Assembly (NCBI RefSeq): GCF_003010965.1
Contig: NZ_PGGM01000007.1
Coordinates: 124,001 to 188,000, forward strand
DNA: 64,000 nt
Source: Phyllobacterium sophorae
GTDB taxonomy: Bacteria; Pseudomonadota; Alphaproteobacteria; Rhizobiales; Rhizobiaceae
Reading direction: 5' to 3'
The notes beneath the pieces were generated by a model that did no database searches, had not been told where the DNA came from, and saw nothing but the letters and a program-made list of their open reading frames with translations. The position numbers and the translations under genes were made by a program. This document shows, piece after piece, positions 24,479 through 33,507 of this stretch. Each line of letters starts with the position of its first letter. Within the stretch, counting starts at the first letter, position 1.

Positions 24479-25723
24479 ATGGGTGCAGAACAGGTATTTG
24501 CAGAAATTGCACCGGCTCTGGACAAGATCGATAAATTGATCGCCGAACACCGGCCGGGCCACGGGCTGGTTCGTGCTTTCTACATGGATCCGGATGTCTA
24601 TGCCCGCGACATGGAGCGGGTGTTCCGGCGGCATTGGCACTGCATCGGTCATGCGAGCATCGTCCCCAATGCCGGAGATTTCGAGCTTTTCAAGATCGAC
24701 AGCGAGGCGGTGATTGTTTCACGCACCGAAGACGGGTCGATCCATGCCTTTTTGAATGTTTGCCGCCATCGCGGTGCCGAAGTCTGCACCAAGCAGAAGG
24801 GTAATGCACGCTTCTTCGTTTGTCCCTATCATGCCTGGACATACAGCAATGATGGCAGTCTGCGCGCGGCGCGACTGATGCCGAAGGATTTCGATCGCAG
24901 CGCCCACGGTTTGAAGAAGCTGCATGTACGCGTGGCGGAAGGACTGATCTTCATCTGCTTTGCCGACGAACCGCTGGATTTCTCCATCATTGAGCAGTCG
25001 CTTCGCACCACCTGCGGTCAATATGGCTGGGCGGACGCCAAAGTCGCACACCGGGAAACCTATCCCGTCGATTCCAATTGGAAGCTGGCTGTCGAAAACT
25101 ACGTGGAATGCTACCATTGCGGCCCGGCGCACCCGGAATATTCGCAGACGCACGCGCTGGAACAGCCAGCTGAAAAGATTGTCGAGCTCAATGCGCGCAT
25201 GGAGCAGCGCACCTGCGCTCTTGGTATTGATATTGCCACCGGCGATAACTGGCAGAATTCCGCACAGGGCCAGGAGGCAATCCACACATTCCGCTATGCA
25301 CTGTATGATGGCGTCTCCAGTGGCAGCGAGGATGGTTCGCCGGTCGGGCCCTTGATGGGGCGGTTTTCGGAGTTCGATGGCGGCGTCACCTCCATTCACC
25401 TGGGCGGCACGAGTTTCCTCGTCTGCTATCCGGACCACGGCATGATCTACCGCTTCATTCCAAAGACCGTCGATAGCTGCGAGATGGAATTGATCTGGCT
25501 GGTGCGCGGCGATGCGGAAGAGGGCAAGGATTACGACCTCGAAAAGCTGACCTGGCTGTGGAAGGTGACGACTGCGGAAGACAAGACGATCATCGAACAC
25601 ACGGCGCGCGGGGTTCGCTCGCACTACTTTGTGCCGGGGCCGATTGCGCCGATGGAGTATAACGAATTGCGGTACATCCAGTGGTACCTCGATGAAATCG
25701 GGCCGGTCCTCATTACAGCATGA
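24479..25723 (+). CDS. gbcA: Rieske non-haem iron oxygenase, probable glycine betaine demethylase (GbcA type)
   Basis: This aromatic-ring-hydroxylating-dioxygenase alpha-subunit-like protein has 414 residues. The Rieske [2Fe-2S] ligands read CRHRG and then CPYHAW (CxH...CxxH), and the mononuclear iron site region is ENYVECYHCGPAHPEY. GbcA-type enzymes oxidatively demethylate glycine betaine to dimethylglycine plus formaldehyde. The ATG at 24479 is chosen for GGAG 6 nt upstream; a 25-codon upstream extension is not conserved in my memory of the family. It leads an operon with two dimethylglycine/sarcosine-type dehydrogenases. The ferredoxin reductase partner (GbcB) is not in the window. Stachydrine or carnitine oxygenases are related alternatives. 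Confidence 0.82.
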   Translation: MGAEQVFAEIAPALDKIDKLIAEHRPGHGLVRAFYMDPDVYARDMERVFRRHWHCIGHASIVPNAGDFELFKIDSEAVIVSRTEDGSIHAFLNVCRHRGAEVCTKQKGNARFFVCPYHAWTYSNDGSLRAARLMPKDFDRSAHGLKKLHVRVAEGLIFICFADEPLDFSIIEQSLRTTCGQYGWADAKVAHRETYPVDSNWKLAVENYVECYHCGPAHPEYSQTHALEQPAEKIVELNARMEQRTCALGIDIATGDNWQNSAQGQEAIHTFRYALYDGVSSGSEDGSPVGPLMGRFSEFDGGVTSIHLGGTSFLVCYPDHGMIYRFIPKTVDSCEMELIWLVRGDAEEGKDYDLEKLTWLWKVTTAEDKTIIEHTARGVRSHYFVPGPIAPMEYNELRYIQWYLDEIGPVLITA

Positions 25724-25741
25724 GACCACGGGAGACTTTGT

Positions 25742-28189
25742 ATGTCTGATTTTCCAACTTCGGCGCGCGTCGTCATTATCGGTGGCGGAGCGGTCGGCGT
25801 CTCCTCGCTTTACCATCTTGCCAAGGCAGGCTGGACCGATTGCGTGCTGCTTGAAAAGAACGAGCTGACATCGGGTTCAACCTGGCATGCAGCGGGCAAT
25901 GTGCCGACATTTTCGGCCTCCTGGTCGGTGATGAACATGCAACGCTACTCGGCCGAGCTCTATCGTGGTCTGGCCGCCGAGGTCGACTACCCGATGAATT
26001 ATCACGTCACCGGATCGCTGCGCCTTGCGCATACCAAGGAGCGGATGCGCGAATTCCAGCGCGTGAAGAGCATGGGGCGATACCAGGGCATGGATATCGA
26101 CGTGCTGGGCGTTGACGAAATCAACGGCCGCTATCCGTTCATTGCAACGCATGAGCTTGAGGGCGCCCTCTACGATCCCAATGATGGCGATATCGACCCT
26201 GCACAGCTGACGCAGGCTCTGGCCAAGGGTGCCCGCGACATGGGAGCGAAGATCATCCGCTTCTGTCCGGTCACCGGGGCGCGCCGCGAGAACGATGAGT
26301 GGGTGATCTCCACACCTCAGGGTGACATCCGCTGCGAGTATGTGGTCAATGCGGCGGGTTATCGGGCGCAGGAGATCGGCAAGCTGTTTGGCCGCGACGT
26401 GCCGATGATGGTGATGAGCCATCAATATCTGCTGTTCGACGAAATCCCCGAAATCGCTGCCTGGTCTCGCGAAAACGGCCACAAGCTGCCGTTGCTGCGC
26501 GACGTCGATTCGTCCTATTACCTGCGGCAGGAAAAGAACGGCATGAATCTCGGGCCATATGAACGCAATTGCCGTGCGCATTGGGCGACTGCCGATGATC
26601 CAATGCCGGATGATTTCTCGTTTCAGCTGTTCCCCGATGATCTTGAGCGCCTCGACTGGTACCTCAATGATGCCATTGCCCGTGTACCAATTCTCGGTAC
26701 CGCGGGCCTGTCGAAGGTGATCAATGGTCCAATCCCCTACGCGCCGGATGGCAATCCGCTGATCGGTCCGATGCCCGGCGTACCCAATGCATTCGAAGCC
26801 TGTGTCTTCACCTTCGGCATCGCGCAGGCTGGCGGAGCAGGCAAGGTTCTGGCCGAATGGGTCACGGAAGGCGCGACGGAATGGGATATGTGGTCGTGCG
26901 ATCCGCGCCGTTTCACCGCCTTTACCGATACTGAATATTGCGTTGCCAAGGGTGTGGAGGTGTACGGGCACGAATATGCCATTCATTTTCCGCGCCATAC
27001 GTGGCCGGCGGGCCGCAACAAGAAGGTTTCACCTATCCATGATCGGATTGCCAGGCTGGGTGCGCAGTTCGGTGCCTATAATGGCTGGGAACGCGCAAAC
27101 TGGTATGCGCAGCCGGGCGACGATGTTTCGGAGGAATCAATGCAAACGTTCCTTCGTGATGGTCCGTGGCAGCAGCGTATCCGCGAAGAGTGCCATGCCG
27201 TGCGCGACGCTGTTGGCATTCTCGATCTGCCCGGTTTCTCGCGCTTCAAAGTCAGCGGCGAGGGCGCTCGCGAATGGCTGTCGACGCTGGTCACCGGTAT
27301 CGTGCCGAAGCCTGGACGGATCGGCCTTGGCTATTTCTCCGACGACAAGGGCCGGGTCGTCACCGAAATGTCCATTATGGCGATCGATGAGAATGTGTTC
27401 TTCCTGATCACCGCCGGTGTTGCCGAATGGCATGATCGCGACTGGCTGCTCAATCATTTGCCGAACGGCCGTTCAATCAGCATCGCCAACGTCACGGAAG
27501 CTTTCTCTTGCCAGATCGTTACCGGGCCGAAGGCCCGTGATCTGTTCCGGGATATCTGCGATGCGGATCTCGAGAAAACCTGGCTTTCGCACCAGACGAC
27601 TCAGATCGCCGGGCGGTATTGCCAGTTGGTGCGCGTTTCCTTTGCCGGTGAGCTTGGCTGGGAGGTGCATACGAAAGTTGCCGACACCGCCGCGATCTTC
27701 GATGCGATATGGGAAGCAGGACAGAAATACGGGATCAAGCCCTTCGGCATGTTCGCACTGGATTCCCTGCGCCTCGAAAAGGGCTATCGCGCCTGGAAAG
27801 GCGACCTTTCCACTGACTACACTCCGCTGCAAAGCGGACTTGAACGTTTCATCAAGTGGGAAAAGCCGGAATTCATCGGCAAGGCCGCTCTGGAACGTGA
27901 AAAGCAGCAGGGCGTGAAGAAACGCTTCGTCACGCTGACTGTGGATGCCGGAGACTGTGACGCGCCTTATATGTCCACGCTTTGGCACAATGGCGCTATT
28001 GTTGGTGAAACTACTTCCGGGGGCTGGGGGCACCGGATCGACAAATCGATCGCGCTTGGCATGCTGAAGACCGAACTCACCGAACCCGGGACGGAAGTCG
28101 AGGTGGAAATCTTCGGCGAGCGCTACAAAGCGACCGTCCATCCTGACCAGCCGCTTTGGGATCCCAAGAACGAAAGAATACGCGCATGA
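25742..28189 (+). CDS. FAD-dependent dehydrogenase with GcvT domain (dimethylglycine/sarcosine dehydrogenase family), copy 1
   Basis: This two-domain enzyme of 815 residues has an N-terminal DAO-type FAD domain (VVIIGGGAVGVSSLYHLAKAGW) and, from about residue 430, a GcvT/aminomethyltransferase-like tetrahydrofolate domain (SRFKVSGEGAREWLSTL, GELGWEVHT, LDSLRLEKGYRAWKGDL). The TWHAAG motif near residue 45 carries the histidine that binds FAD covalently in dimethylglycine dehydrogenase. The family oxidises N-methyl groups and passes the carbon to folate. The ATG at 25742 follows GGGAG and lies 18 bp after the Rieske gene. It ends in an ATGA overlap with the second copy. Whether this copy handles dimethylglycine or sarcosine is unclear. 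Confidence 0.85.
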   Translation: MSDFPTSARVVIIGGGAVGVSSLYHLAKAGWTDCVLLEKNELTSGSTWHAAGNVPTFSASWSVMNMQRYSAELYRGLAAEVDYPMNYHVTGSLRLAHTKERMREFQRVKSMGRYQGMDIDVLGVDEINGRYPFIATHELEGALYDPNDGDIDPAQLTQALAKGARDMGAKIIRFCPVTGARRENDEWVISTPQGDIRCEYVVNAAGYRAQEIGKLFGRDVPMMVMSHQYLLFDEIPEIAAWSRENGHKLPLLRDVDSSYYLRQEKNGMNLGPYERNCRAHWATADDPMPDDFSFQLFPDDLERLDWYLNDAIARVPILGTAGLSKVINGPIPYAPDGNPLIGPMPGVPNAFEACVFTFGIAQAGGAGKVLAEWVTEGATEWDMWSCDPRRFTAFTDTEYCVAKGVEVYGHEYAIHFPRHTWPAGRNKKVSPIHDRIARLGAQFGAYNGWERANWYAQPGDDVSEESMQTFLRDGPWQQRIREECHAVRDAVGILDLPGFSRFKVSGEGAREWLSTLVTGIVPKPGRIGLGYFSDDKGRVVTEMSIMAIDENVFFLITAGVAEWHDRDWLLNHLPNGRSISIANVTEAFSCQIVTGPKARDLFRDICDADLEKTWLSHQTTQIAGRYCQLVRVSFAGELGWEVHTKVADTAAIFDAIWEAGQKYGIKPFGMFALDSLRLEKGYRAWKGDLSTDYTPLQSGLERFIKWEKPEFIGKAALEREKQQGVKKRFVTLTVDAGDCDAPYMSTLWHNGAIVGETTSGGWGHRIDKSIALGMLKTELTEPGTEVEVEIFGERYKATVHPDQPLWDPKNERIRA

Positions 28190-30630
28190 GTTCGCTACCC
28201 ACCAAAGCGCGCGCCGTCATCATCGGCGGCGGCATTTCCGGCTGTTCTGTTGCCTATCATCTCGCCAAGCTCGGCTGGACCGATGTCGTTCTGCTGGAGC
28301 GCAAGCAGTTGACCTCCGGCACCACGTGGCACGCTGCAGGGCTCATCGGCCAGCTGCGCGCCTCGCAGAACATGACACGGCTGGCGAAATATTCCGCCGA
28401 CCTCTATGTCAAGCTGGAGGCGGAAACCGGGGTCTCCACCGGTATGCGCCAGGTGGGCTCGATCACCGTGGCTCTGACCGAGGAACGCAAGCACGAGATT
28501 TACCGGCAGGCTTCGCTGGCGCGTGCCTTCGATGTCGATGTTCGTGAAATATCTCCAAATGAAGTCAAGGAGATGTATCCGCATCTTAACATTGAAGATG
28601 TGGTGGGCGCGGTGCATCTGCCGCTCGACGGACAGTGCGACCCGGCCAATATCGCCATGGCTCTTGCCAAGGGCGCACGCCAGCGCGGCGCCAAAATTGT
28701 CGAAAACGTCAAAGTCACCGGCGTTCTCAAAAAGCACGGCCGCGTAACCGGCGTGACCTGGGTGCAAGGCGAAGAACAGGGCACGATCGAGACCGACGTG
28801 GTGATCAACTGCGCCGGCATGTGGGCACGCGATCTGGCGGGAACATCGGGTGTCACCGTGCCGCTGCATGCCTGCGAGCATTTCTATCTTGTTACCGAGG
28901 CCATCGAGGGGCTTGGGCGCTTGCCCGTGCTGCGCGTTCCGGATGAATGCGCCTATTACAAGGAGGATGCCGGCAAGATGATGCTGGGCGCCTTTGAGCC
29001 GGTCGCCAAGCCTTGGGGCATGAACGGCATTTCCGAAGATTTCTGTTTCGACCAGCTCCAGGAGGATTTCGAGCATTTCGAGCCGATCCTTGAAATGGGC
29101 GTCAACCGCATGCCTATGCTCGGTACAGCCGGGATCCACACATTCTTCAACGGTCCGGAAAGCTTCACCCCCGATGACCGCTATTATCTCGGAGAAGCGC
29201 CGGAACTTGGCGGCTATTGGGTCGCTGCGGGCTATAATTCGATCGGTATTGTCTCGTCCGGCGGTGCGGGGATGGCACTCGCTCAATGGATTCATGATGG
29301 CGAGGCGCCGTTCGACCTGTGGGAGGTGGATATCCGCCGCGCGCAGCCATTCCAGAAGAACAGGCGTTATCTGAAGGAACGTGTCTCTGAGACACTGGGC
29401 CTGCTCTATGCCGATCATTTCCCCTACCGGCAGATGGCGACATCCCGAAATATCCGCCGCTCACCCATTCATGAACATCTTAAGCAGCGTGGCGCGGTCT
29501 TCGGTGAAGTCGCCGGATGGGAGCGCGCAAACTGGTTTGCCAAGGACGGTCAGGAGCGCGAATACCGCTATTCCTGGAAACGGCAGAACTGGTTCGACAA
29601 TCAGCGCGAAGAGCATCTTGCCGTGCGCAATGGAGTCGGCCTGTTCGACATGACTTCGTTCGGCAAGATCCGCGTCGAGGGCCGTGATGCTTTGCTGTTC
29701 CTGCAGAAGCTTTGCGCTAACCAGCTCGACGTCGAGCCTGGCCGCATCGTTTACACCCAGATGCTCAATAATCGCGGGGGGATCGAAAGCGACCTGACGA
29801 TTACACGCCTGTCGGAAACAACTTTCTTTGTCGTTGTCCCCGGTGCGACCCTGCAGCGTGACCAGGCCTGGATGCGCAAGCACCTCAAGGACGAATTCGT
29901 GGTGATTACCGATGTAACCCCGGCGGAATCGGTGCTGTGTCTGATGGGACCCAAATCTCGCGAACTGATCCAGAAGATCAGTCCAAATGATTTCTCGAAC
30001 GAAGCCAATCCGTTCGGGACCGCGCGCGAGATCGAGATCGGTATGGGCCTCGCACGCGCGCACCGCGTGACCTATGTCGGCGAACTCGGTTGGGAGCTGT
30101 ATGTCTCCACGGATCAGACGGCGCATGTATTCGAGGCCATCGAGGAGGCGGGACAAGAGCTGAGCCTCAAGCTTTGCGGTCTGCACACGCTGGATTCGTG
30201 CCGCATTGAAAAGGCGTTCCGCCACTTCGGCCACGACATCACCGACGAGGATCATGTGCTGGAGGCAGGGCTTGGGTTTGCAGTGAAAGTCGATAAGGGT
30301 GATTTCATTGGCCGCGATGCCGTGCTGAGAAAGAAGGCAGCCGGGCTCGATCGCAGGCTCGTGCAGTTTCGTCTAAGTGATCCAGAGCCACTGCTTTTCC
30401 ACAATGAGGCCATTGTCCGTGATGGAGAGATTGTGGGAACAATCACCTCGGGCAATTATGGCCACCATCTCGGCGGCGCTATCGGCCTGGGTTACGTTCC
30501 GAGCAAGGAAGAAAATCCGGAACAGATTCTGGCTTCAAATTACGAGATCGAGATCGCCGGGGTGCGGGTGAAGGCCGAGGCTTCTTTAAAGCCGATGTAC
30601 GATCCAAAGGCTGAACGTGTACGGATGTGA
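28186..30630 (+). CDS. FAD-dependent dehydrogenase with GcvT domain (dimethylglycine/sarcosine dehydrogenase family), copy 2
   Basis: This protein of 814 residues has the same architecture as the preceding one: FAD motif AVIIGGGISGCSVAYHLAKLGW, flavinylation motif TWHAAGL, and a C-terminal GcvT domain (GKIRVEGRDALLFLQKL, VGELGWELYV, LDSCRIEKAFRHFGHD). The ATG at 28186 forms an ATGA overlap with the first copy, so a longer upstream frame is rejected. The two proteins are paralogous but clearly diverged, which suggests distinct substrates (dimethylglycine and sarcosine) rather than a recent duplication. The C-terminal DHVLEAGLGFAVKVDKGDF resembles mammalian dimethylglycine dehydrogenase more than copy 1 does. 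A GC-rich hairpin follows the stop. Confidence 0.85.
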   Translation: MSSLPTKARAVIIGGGISGCSVAYHLAKLGWTDVVLLERKQLTSGTTWHAAGLIGQLRASQNMTRLAKYSADLYVKLEAETGVSTGMRQVGSITVALTEERKHEIYRQASLARAFDVDVREISPNEVKEMYPHLNIEDVVGAVHLPLDGQCDPANIAMALAKGARQRGAKIVENVKVTGVLKKHGRVTGVTWVQGEEQGTIETDVVINCAGMWARDLAGTSGVTVPLHACEHFYLVTEAIEGLGRLPVLRVPDECAYYKEDAGKMMLGAFEPVAKPWGMNGISEDFCFDQLQEDFEHFEPILEMGVNRMPMLGTAGIHTFFNGPESFTPDDRYYLGEAPELGGYWVAAGYNSIGIVSSGGAGMALAQWIHDGEAPFDLWEVDIRRAQPFQKNRRYLKERVSETLGLLYADHFPYRQMATSRNIRRSPIHEHLKQRGAVFGEVAGWERANWFAKDGQEREYRYSWKRQNWFDNQREEHLAVRNGVGLFDMTSFGKIRVEGRDALLFLQKLCANQLDVEPGRIVYTQMLNNRGGIESDLTITRLSETTFFVVVPGATLQRDQAWMRKHLKDEFVVITDVTPAESVLCLMGPKSRELIQKISPNDFSNEANPFGTAREIEIGMGLARAHRVTYVGELGWELYVSTDQTAHVFEAIEEAGQELSLKLCGLHTLDSCRIEKAFRHFGHDITDEDHVLEAGLGFAVKVDKGDFIGRDAVLRKKAAGLDRRLVQFRLSDPEPLLFHNEAIVRDGEIVGTITSGNYGHHLGGAIGLGYVPSKEENPEQILASNYEIEIAGVRVKAEASLKPMYDPKAERVRM

Positions 30631-30632
30631 GA

Positions 30633-30655
30633 CTGGCCGGGATTGACCCGGCCAG
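30633..30655. terminator. GC-rich hairpin between convergent operons
   Basis: A 9-bp perfect stem (CTGGCCGGG/CCCGGCCAG) with a 5-nt loop sits directly after the demethylase stop and just before the end of the convergent rocD gene. It lacks a strong T tract on either side, so a bidirectional terminator is likely but not certain. Confidence 0.55.
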
Positions 30656-30664
30656 CCCTTCAAC

Positions 30665-31876
30665 TCAGTTCATGCTTGTCAGGACCGTCTCGAACTGCTC
30701 CAGAGCCCAGTCGATCTGGTCGCGCTTGATCACCAGCGGCGGAGCGATGCGGATCGTGTCGCCATGGGTGTCCTTGGCGAGAATGCCGCGTTCTTTCAAC
30801 TCGTTGCAGAACCGGTTGGCACCGCCGGCCTCCGGATGCAGCTCCACCGCCAGCATCAGCCCGCGTCCGCGTACGTCCCGCACGATATTGCTGCGTATAC
30901 CCTTCAGCTGCTGAAGGAAATATTCGCCTTCGATGCGGGAGTTTTCGATCATGTTTTCTTCGGTGAGCACACGTAGCGCCGCACGTGCAATAGCGCAGGC
31001 CAGTGGGTTGCCGCCGAAGGTGCTGCCATGCTGCCCCGGCTTGAGCACGCCAAGAACGTCGCTGTTGGAAAGCACTGCCGACACTGGATAGAAGCCGCCG
31101 GAAAGCGCCTTGCCGATGAGCGTCACATCAGCCTCGATGCCCTCATGCTCTTCCGCCAACAGCGCACCGGTACGGCCGAGGCCGGTCTGGATCTCGTCCA
31201 GAATGAGCGTAACGTTGTTTTCGGTGCACAGCTCGCGCACTTTGCTGAAATAGCCCTTGGGCGGAATGATCACGCCGGCTTCACCCTGAATCGGTTCTAC
31301 CAGAAAACCGACTGTGTTGGGCGTCAGTGCCTTGGCAAAGGCATCGATATCGCCGAACGGAACGATCTTGAAGCCTGGAGCAAACGGACCGAAATTTTCG
31401 CGTGCCGTAGGATCGGTGCTGAAACCGACGATGCCCATCGTACGGCCATGGAAATTGTTCGAACACACGATAATCTCGGCAGCGTTTTCCGGCACGCCCT
31501 TAACCTCGTAGCCCCATTTGCGCACAGCCTTGATCGCGGTCTCAACCGCTTCGGCGCCGCTGTTCATCGGCAGGATCTTGTGCGAGCCGGTAAGCGCCGC
31601 GAGTTCCTCATAGAATAAAGCCAGCTGGTCATTGCGGAAAGCGCGGGAGGTCAGCGTCAGCTTGCCAGCCTGCTCGGTCATTGCTTTCAGAATTTTCGGG
31701 TGACAGTGGCCCTGATTGACGGCCGAATAGGCGGACAGGCAATCCAGATAACGATTGCCGTCGATATCCCAGACATACACGCCTTCGCCGCGCTCCAGTA
31801 CCACGTCAAGCGGCTTGTAGTTGTGCGCCCCAAGGCGGGATTCTGTTGAGATCAGGTCAGCGGCTGTGTGCAGCAA
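30665..31876 (-). CDS. rocD: Ornithine aminotransferase (ornithine-oxo-acid transaminase)
   Basis: This class III PLP aminotransferase of 403 residues converts ornithine and 2-oxoglutarate to glutamate semialdehyde and glutamate. Visible features are [65 protein letters not shown] and the PLP lysine in [14 protein letters not shown]; they match RocD closely. No ATG fits the N terminus. A TTG at 31876 with a perfect AGGAGG 5 nt upstream is the start. It follows the arginase gene by about 20 bp, so the pair converts arginine to glutamate semialdehyde. Confidence 0.93.
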   Translation of the reverse strand: MLHTAADLISTESRLGAHNYKPLDVVLERGEGVYVWDIDGNRYLDCLSAYSAVNQGHCHPKILKAMTEQAGKLTLTSRAFRNDQLALFYEELAALTGSHKILPMNSGAEAVETAIKAVRKWGYEVKGVPENAAEIIVCSNNFHGRTMGIVGFSTDPTARENFGPFAPGFKIVPFGDIDAFAKALTPNTVGFLVEPIQGEAGVIIPPKGYFSKVRELCTENNVTLILDEIQTGLGRTGALLAEEHEGIEADVTLIGKALSGGFYPVSAVLSNSDVLGVLKPGQHGSTFGGNPLACAIARAALRVLTEENMIENSRIEGEYFLQQLKGIRSNIVRDVRGRGLMLAVELHPEAGGANRFCNELKERGILAKDTHGDTIRIAPPLVIKRDQIDWALEQFETVLTSMN

Positions 31877-31897
31877 ATTATCCTCCTATTGCCGAAT

Positions 31898-32887
31898 TCA
31901 TGCGTTCAGAGCGGCTGCGCTCTGGTCTGAAAGATTGGGTTTGTCGAAAATCCGCCGACCGAAAATACTCGCGACAAGATCAACGAGCAGCAAGGCGCTC
32001 TTGCCGCGCTCATCCAGAAATGGGTTGAGTTCGACCACGTCGAGCGAACCGACCACGCCGGAATCGTGCAGCATTTCCATCACGAGATGTGCTTCGCGAT
32101 AGGTCGCGCCGCCTGGAACGGTGGTTCCGACGCCAGGTGCAAGCGAGGGATCGATAAAATCGACGTCGAAGCTCACATGCAGAATGCCATTGGCCCTTTG
32201 CACCCGCTCGATGATGCCACGCATCAATTTCGCGATGCCAAACTCATCGATCTTGCGCATGTCGATGACATCAATGCCCCGTTCGCGCAAAAGTACGCGC
32301 TCGGTCGAGTCGATGGAGCGAATACCAAAGAGGTGGAGGTTTTCCGGCTTGACGAATCCGTGGGGCTCATCGCCCATGACACCTTCCAGGCCGGGTTCAC
32401 GGCACAGGAGCGCCGCCGACATGCCATGCATGTTTCCGGATGGCGAGGTCGATGGTGTGTTGAAATCGGAATGAGCGTCCAGCCAGAGCACGAACAATTC
32501 ACGGTTGTGTTCCTCGCAATAGCGGGCAACGCCGCTGACCGAGCCCATGGACAGGCTATGGTCGCCGCCAAGAATGACCGGGAAGCTGCCGTGCTTCATC
32601 GCCTCATACGTCTCAGCGCTTAGCATGCGCGACCAGGCGGCAATTTTCTCGATATGATGCGCAAGGCCCGCGACCGGCGGAACAATTGGCAATACCTTCG
32701 GCAAGCGCAGATCGCCGCGATCCTCCACCGGGTGACCAAGCTCTTCGAGCGTGCGGACCAGGCCGGCCGTGCGCAGGGCTGCGGGCCCCATCAGTGCGCC
32801 GAGCCGGCCCGCACCTTCCTCGATCGGCGCACCGATGATGGTAAGCTTCTGCTTGTGAGCGTCTTCGAAATTGCCTTGCATGTTCAT
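31898..32887 (-). CDS. rocF: Arginase
   Basis: This ureohydrolase of about 329 residues hydrolyses arginine to ornithine and urea using a binuclear manganese centre. The metal motifs are complete: GGDHSLSMG, LDAHSDFNT, SGNMHGM and SFDVDFIDPSLAPGVGT, followed by VELNP. The ATG at 32887 has GGCGG 6 nt upstream; in-frame ATG 32881 and a TTG at 32893 are weaker alternatives. It is the first gene of the arginase-ornithine aminotransferase operon and is divergent from an Lrp/AsnC regulator across a 166-bp gap containing a perfect 18-bp palindrome. Confidence 0.93.
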   Translation of the reverse strand: MNMQGNFEDAHKQKLTIIGAPIEEGAGRLGALMGPAALRTAGLVRTLEELGHPVEDRGDLRLPKVLPIVPPVAGLAHHIEKIAAWSRMLSAETYEAMKHGSFPVILGGDHSLSMGSVSGVARYCEEHNRELFVLWLDAHSDFNTPSTSPSGNMHGMSAALLCREPGLEGVMGDEPHGFVKPENLHLFGIRSIDSTERVLLRERGIDVIDMRKIDEFGIAKLMRGIIERVQRANGILHVSFDVDFIDPSLAPGVGTTVPGGATYREAHLVMEMLHDSGVVGSLDVVELNPFLDERGKSALLLVDLVASIFGRRIFDKPNLSDQSAAALNA

Positions 32888-33001
32888 CAACAACCGCCAC
32901 TTTCGCGTTTGAATGGTCCAGGATATGGAAAAATAATATCATGTTTCACCGCGATACTGGCACTTCGAGGCGGTGACAAAAAGACAGCATCCTGATAGAA
33001 A

Positions 33002-33019
33002 TGCGCATATATATGCGCA
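33002..33019. promoter_or_regulatory. Perfect 18-bp palindrome, candidate Lrp/AsnC operator
   Basis: TGCGCATATATATGCGCA is a perfect palindrome with an AT-rich centre, lying 34 bp upstream of the Lrp-type gene in its divergent region with the arginase operon. Lrp/AsnC proteins bind dyads with flexible AT-rich centres, so autoregulation plus control of rocF-rocD is likely. Confidence 0.6.
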
Positions 33020-33053
33020 CTTTGCCCAATTGGATTTATCAGATTGAAAGACA

Positions 33054-33479
33054 ATGGATGATGTAGACCGTAAATTGCTGTCTTTGCTGCGGGATGATTG
33101 CCGTTTGCCGGTTTCTTCCATGGCGACAATTCTCGGCATTTCTCGCGCAACGGTAAGAACGCGTATCGACAAGCTGACCACGGATGGAACGATACAGGGC
33201 TTCACAGTCACGTTGAAAGCTGGAGCCGGCATATACGGTGTGCGGGCAATTGCCATGATCGAAGTTGCCGGACAGGGCGCAGAAAAAGTTATCCGGCGGC
33301 TGCAGGGCTTTCCGGAAATCCGCGCCATGCACACGACGAACGGGCGTTGGGACATCGTCGCTGAGATCGAGGTGGAGACATTGGAAGCTTTTGACCGCAC
33401 GCTGCGCGATATCCGTCATATTGACGGAATCACCTCGACCGAGACAAGTATCCTTCTATCAACCCGCAAGAGCGGATAA
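33054..33479 (+). CDS. Lrp/AsnC-family regulator of the arginase operon
   Basis: This regulator of 141 residues has an N-terminal helix-turn-helix (LPVSSMATILGISRATVRTRIDKL, starting near residue 18) and a C-terminal RAM ligand domain (VRAIAMIEVAG, MHTTNGRWDIVAEIEVETLEAF). Family members sense amino acids; in alphaproteobacteria a divergent Lrp-type gene commonly activates arginase or related operons in response to arginine or ornithine. The 166-bp intergenic region holds a perfect palindrome suitable as its site. The ATG at 33054 gives the canonical MDDVDRKLLSLL start. The ligand is inferred from the neighbouring rocF-rocD genes. Confidence 0.9.
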   Translation: MDDVDRKLLSLLRDDCRLPVSSMATILGISRATVRTRIDKLTTDGTIQGFTVTLKAGAGIYGVRAIAMIEVAGQGAEKVIRRLQGFPEIRAMHTTNGRWDIVAEIEVETLEAFDRTLRDIRHIDGITSTETSILLSTRKSG

Positions 33480-33507
33480 TCTCAGCGGCTGAAAGGGAGG
33501 TTGGCGC

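Noticed and set aside
28195-29418. Minus-strand frame of 407 codons inside the second FAD-GcvT gene
   Set aside because: Antisense shadow; the sense frame carries FAD and GcvT motifs throughout.
25742-30630. Recent tandem duplication of the FAD-GcvT genes
   Set aside because: Protein motifs are shared but the nucleotide sequences differ throughout, so the two copies are old paralogues rather than a recent repeat.
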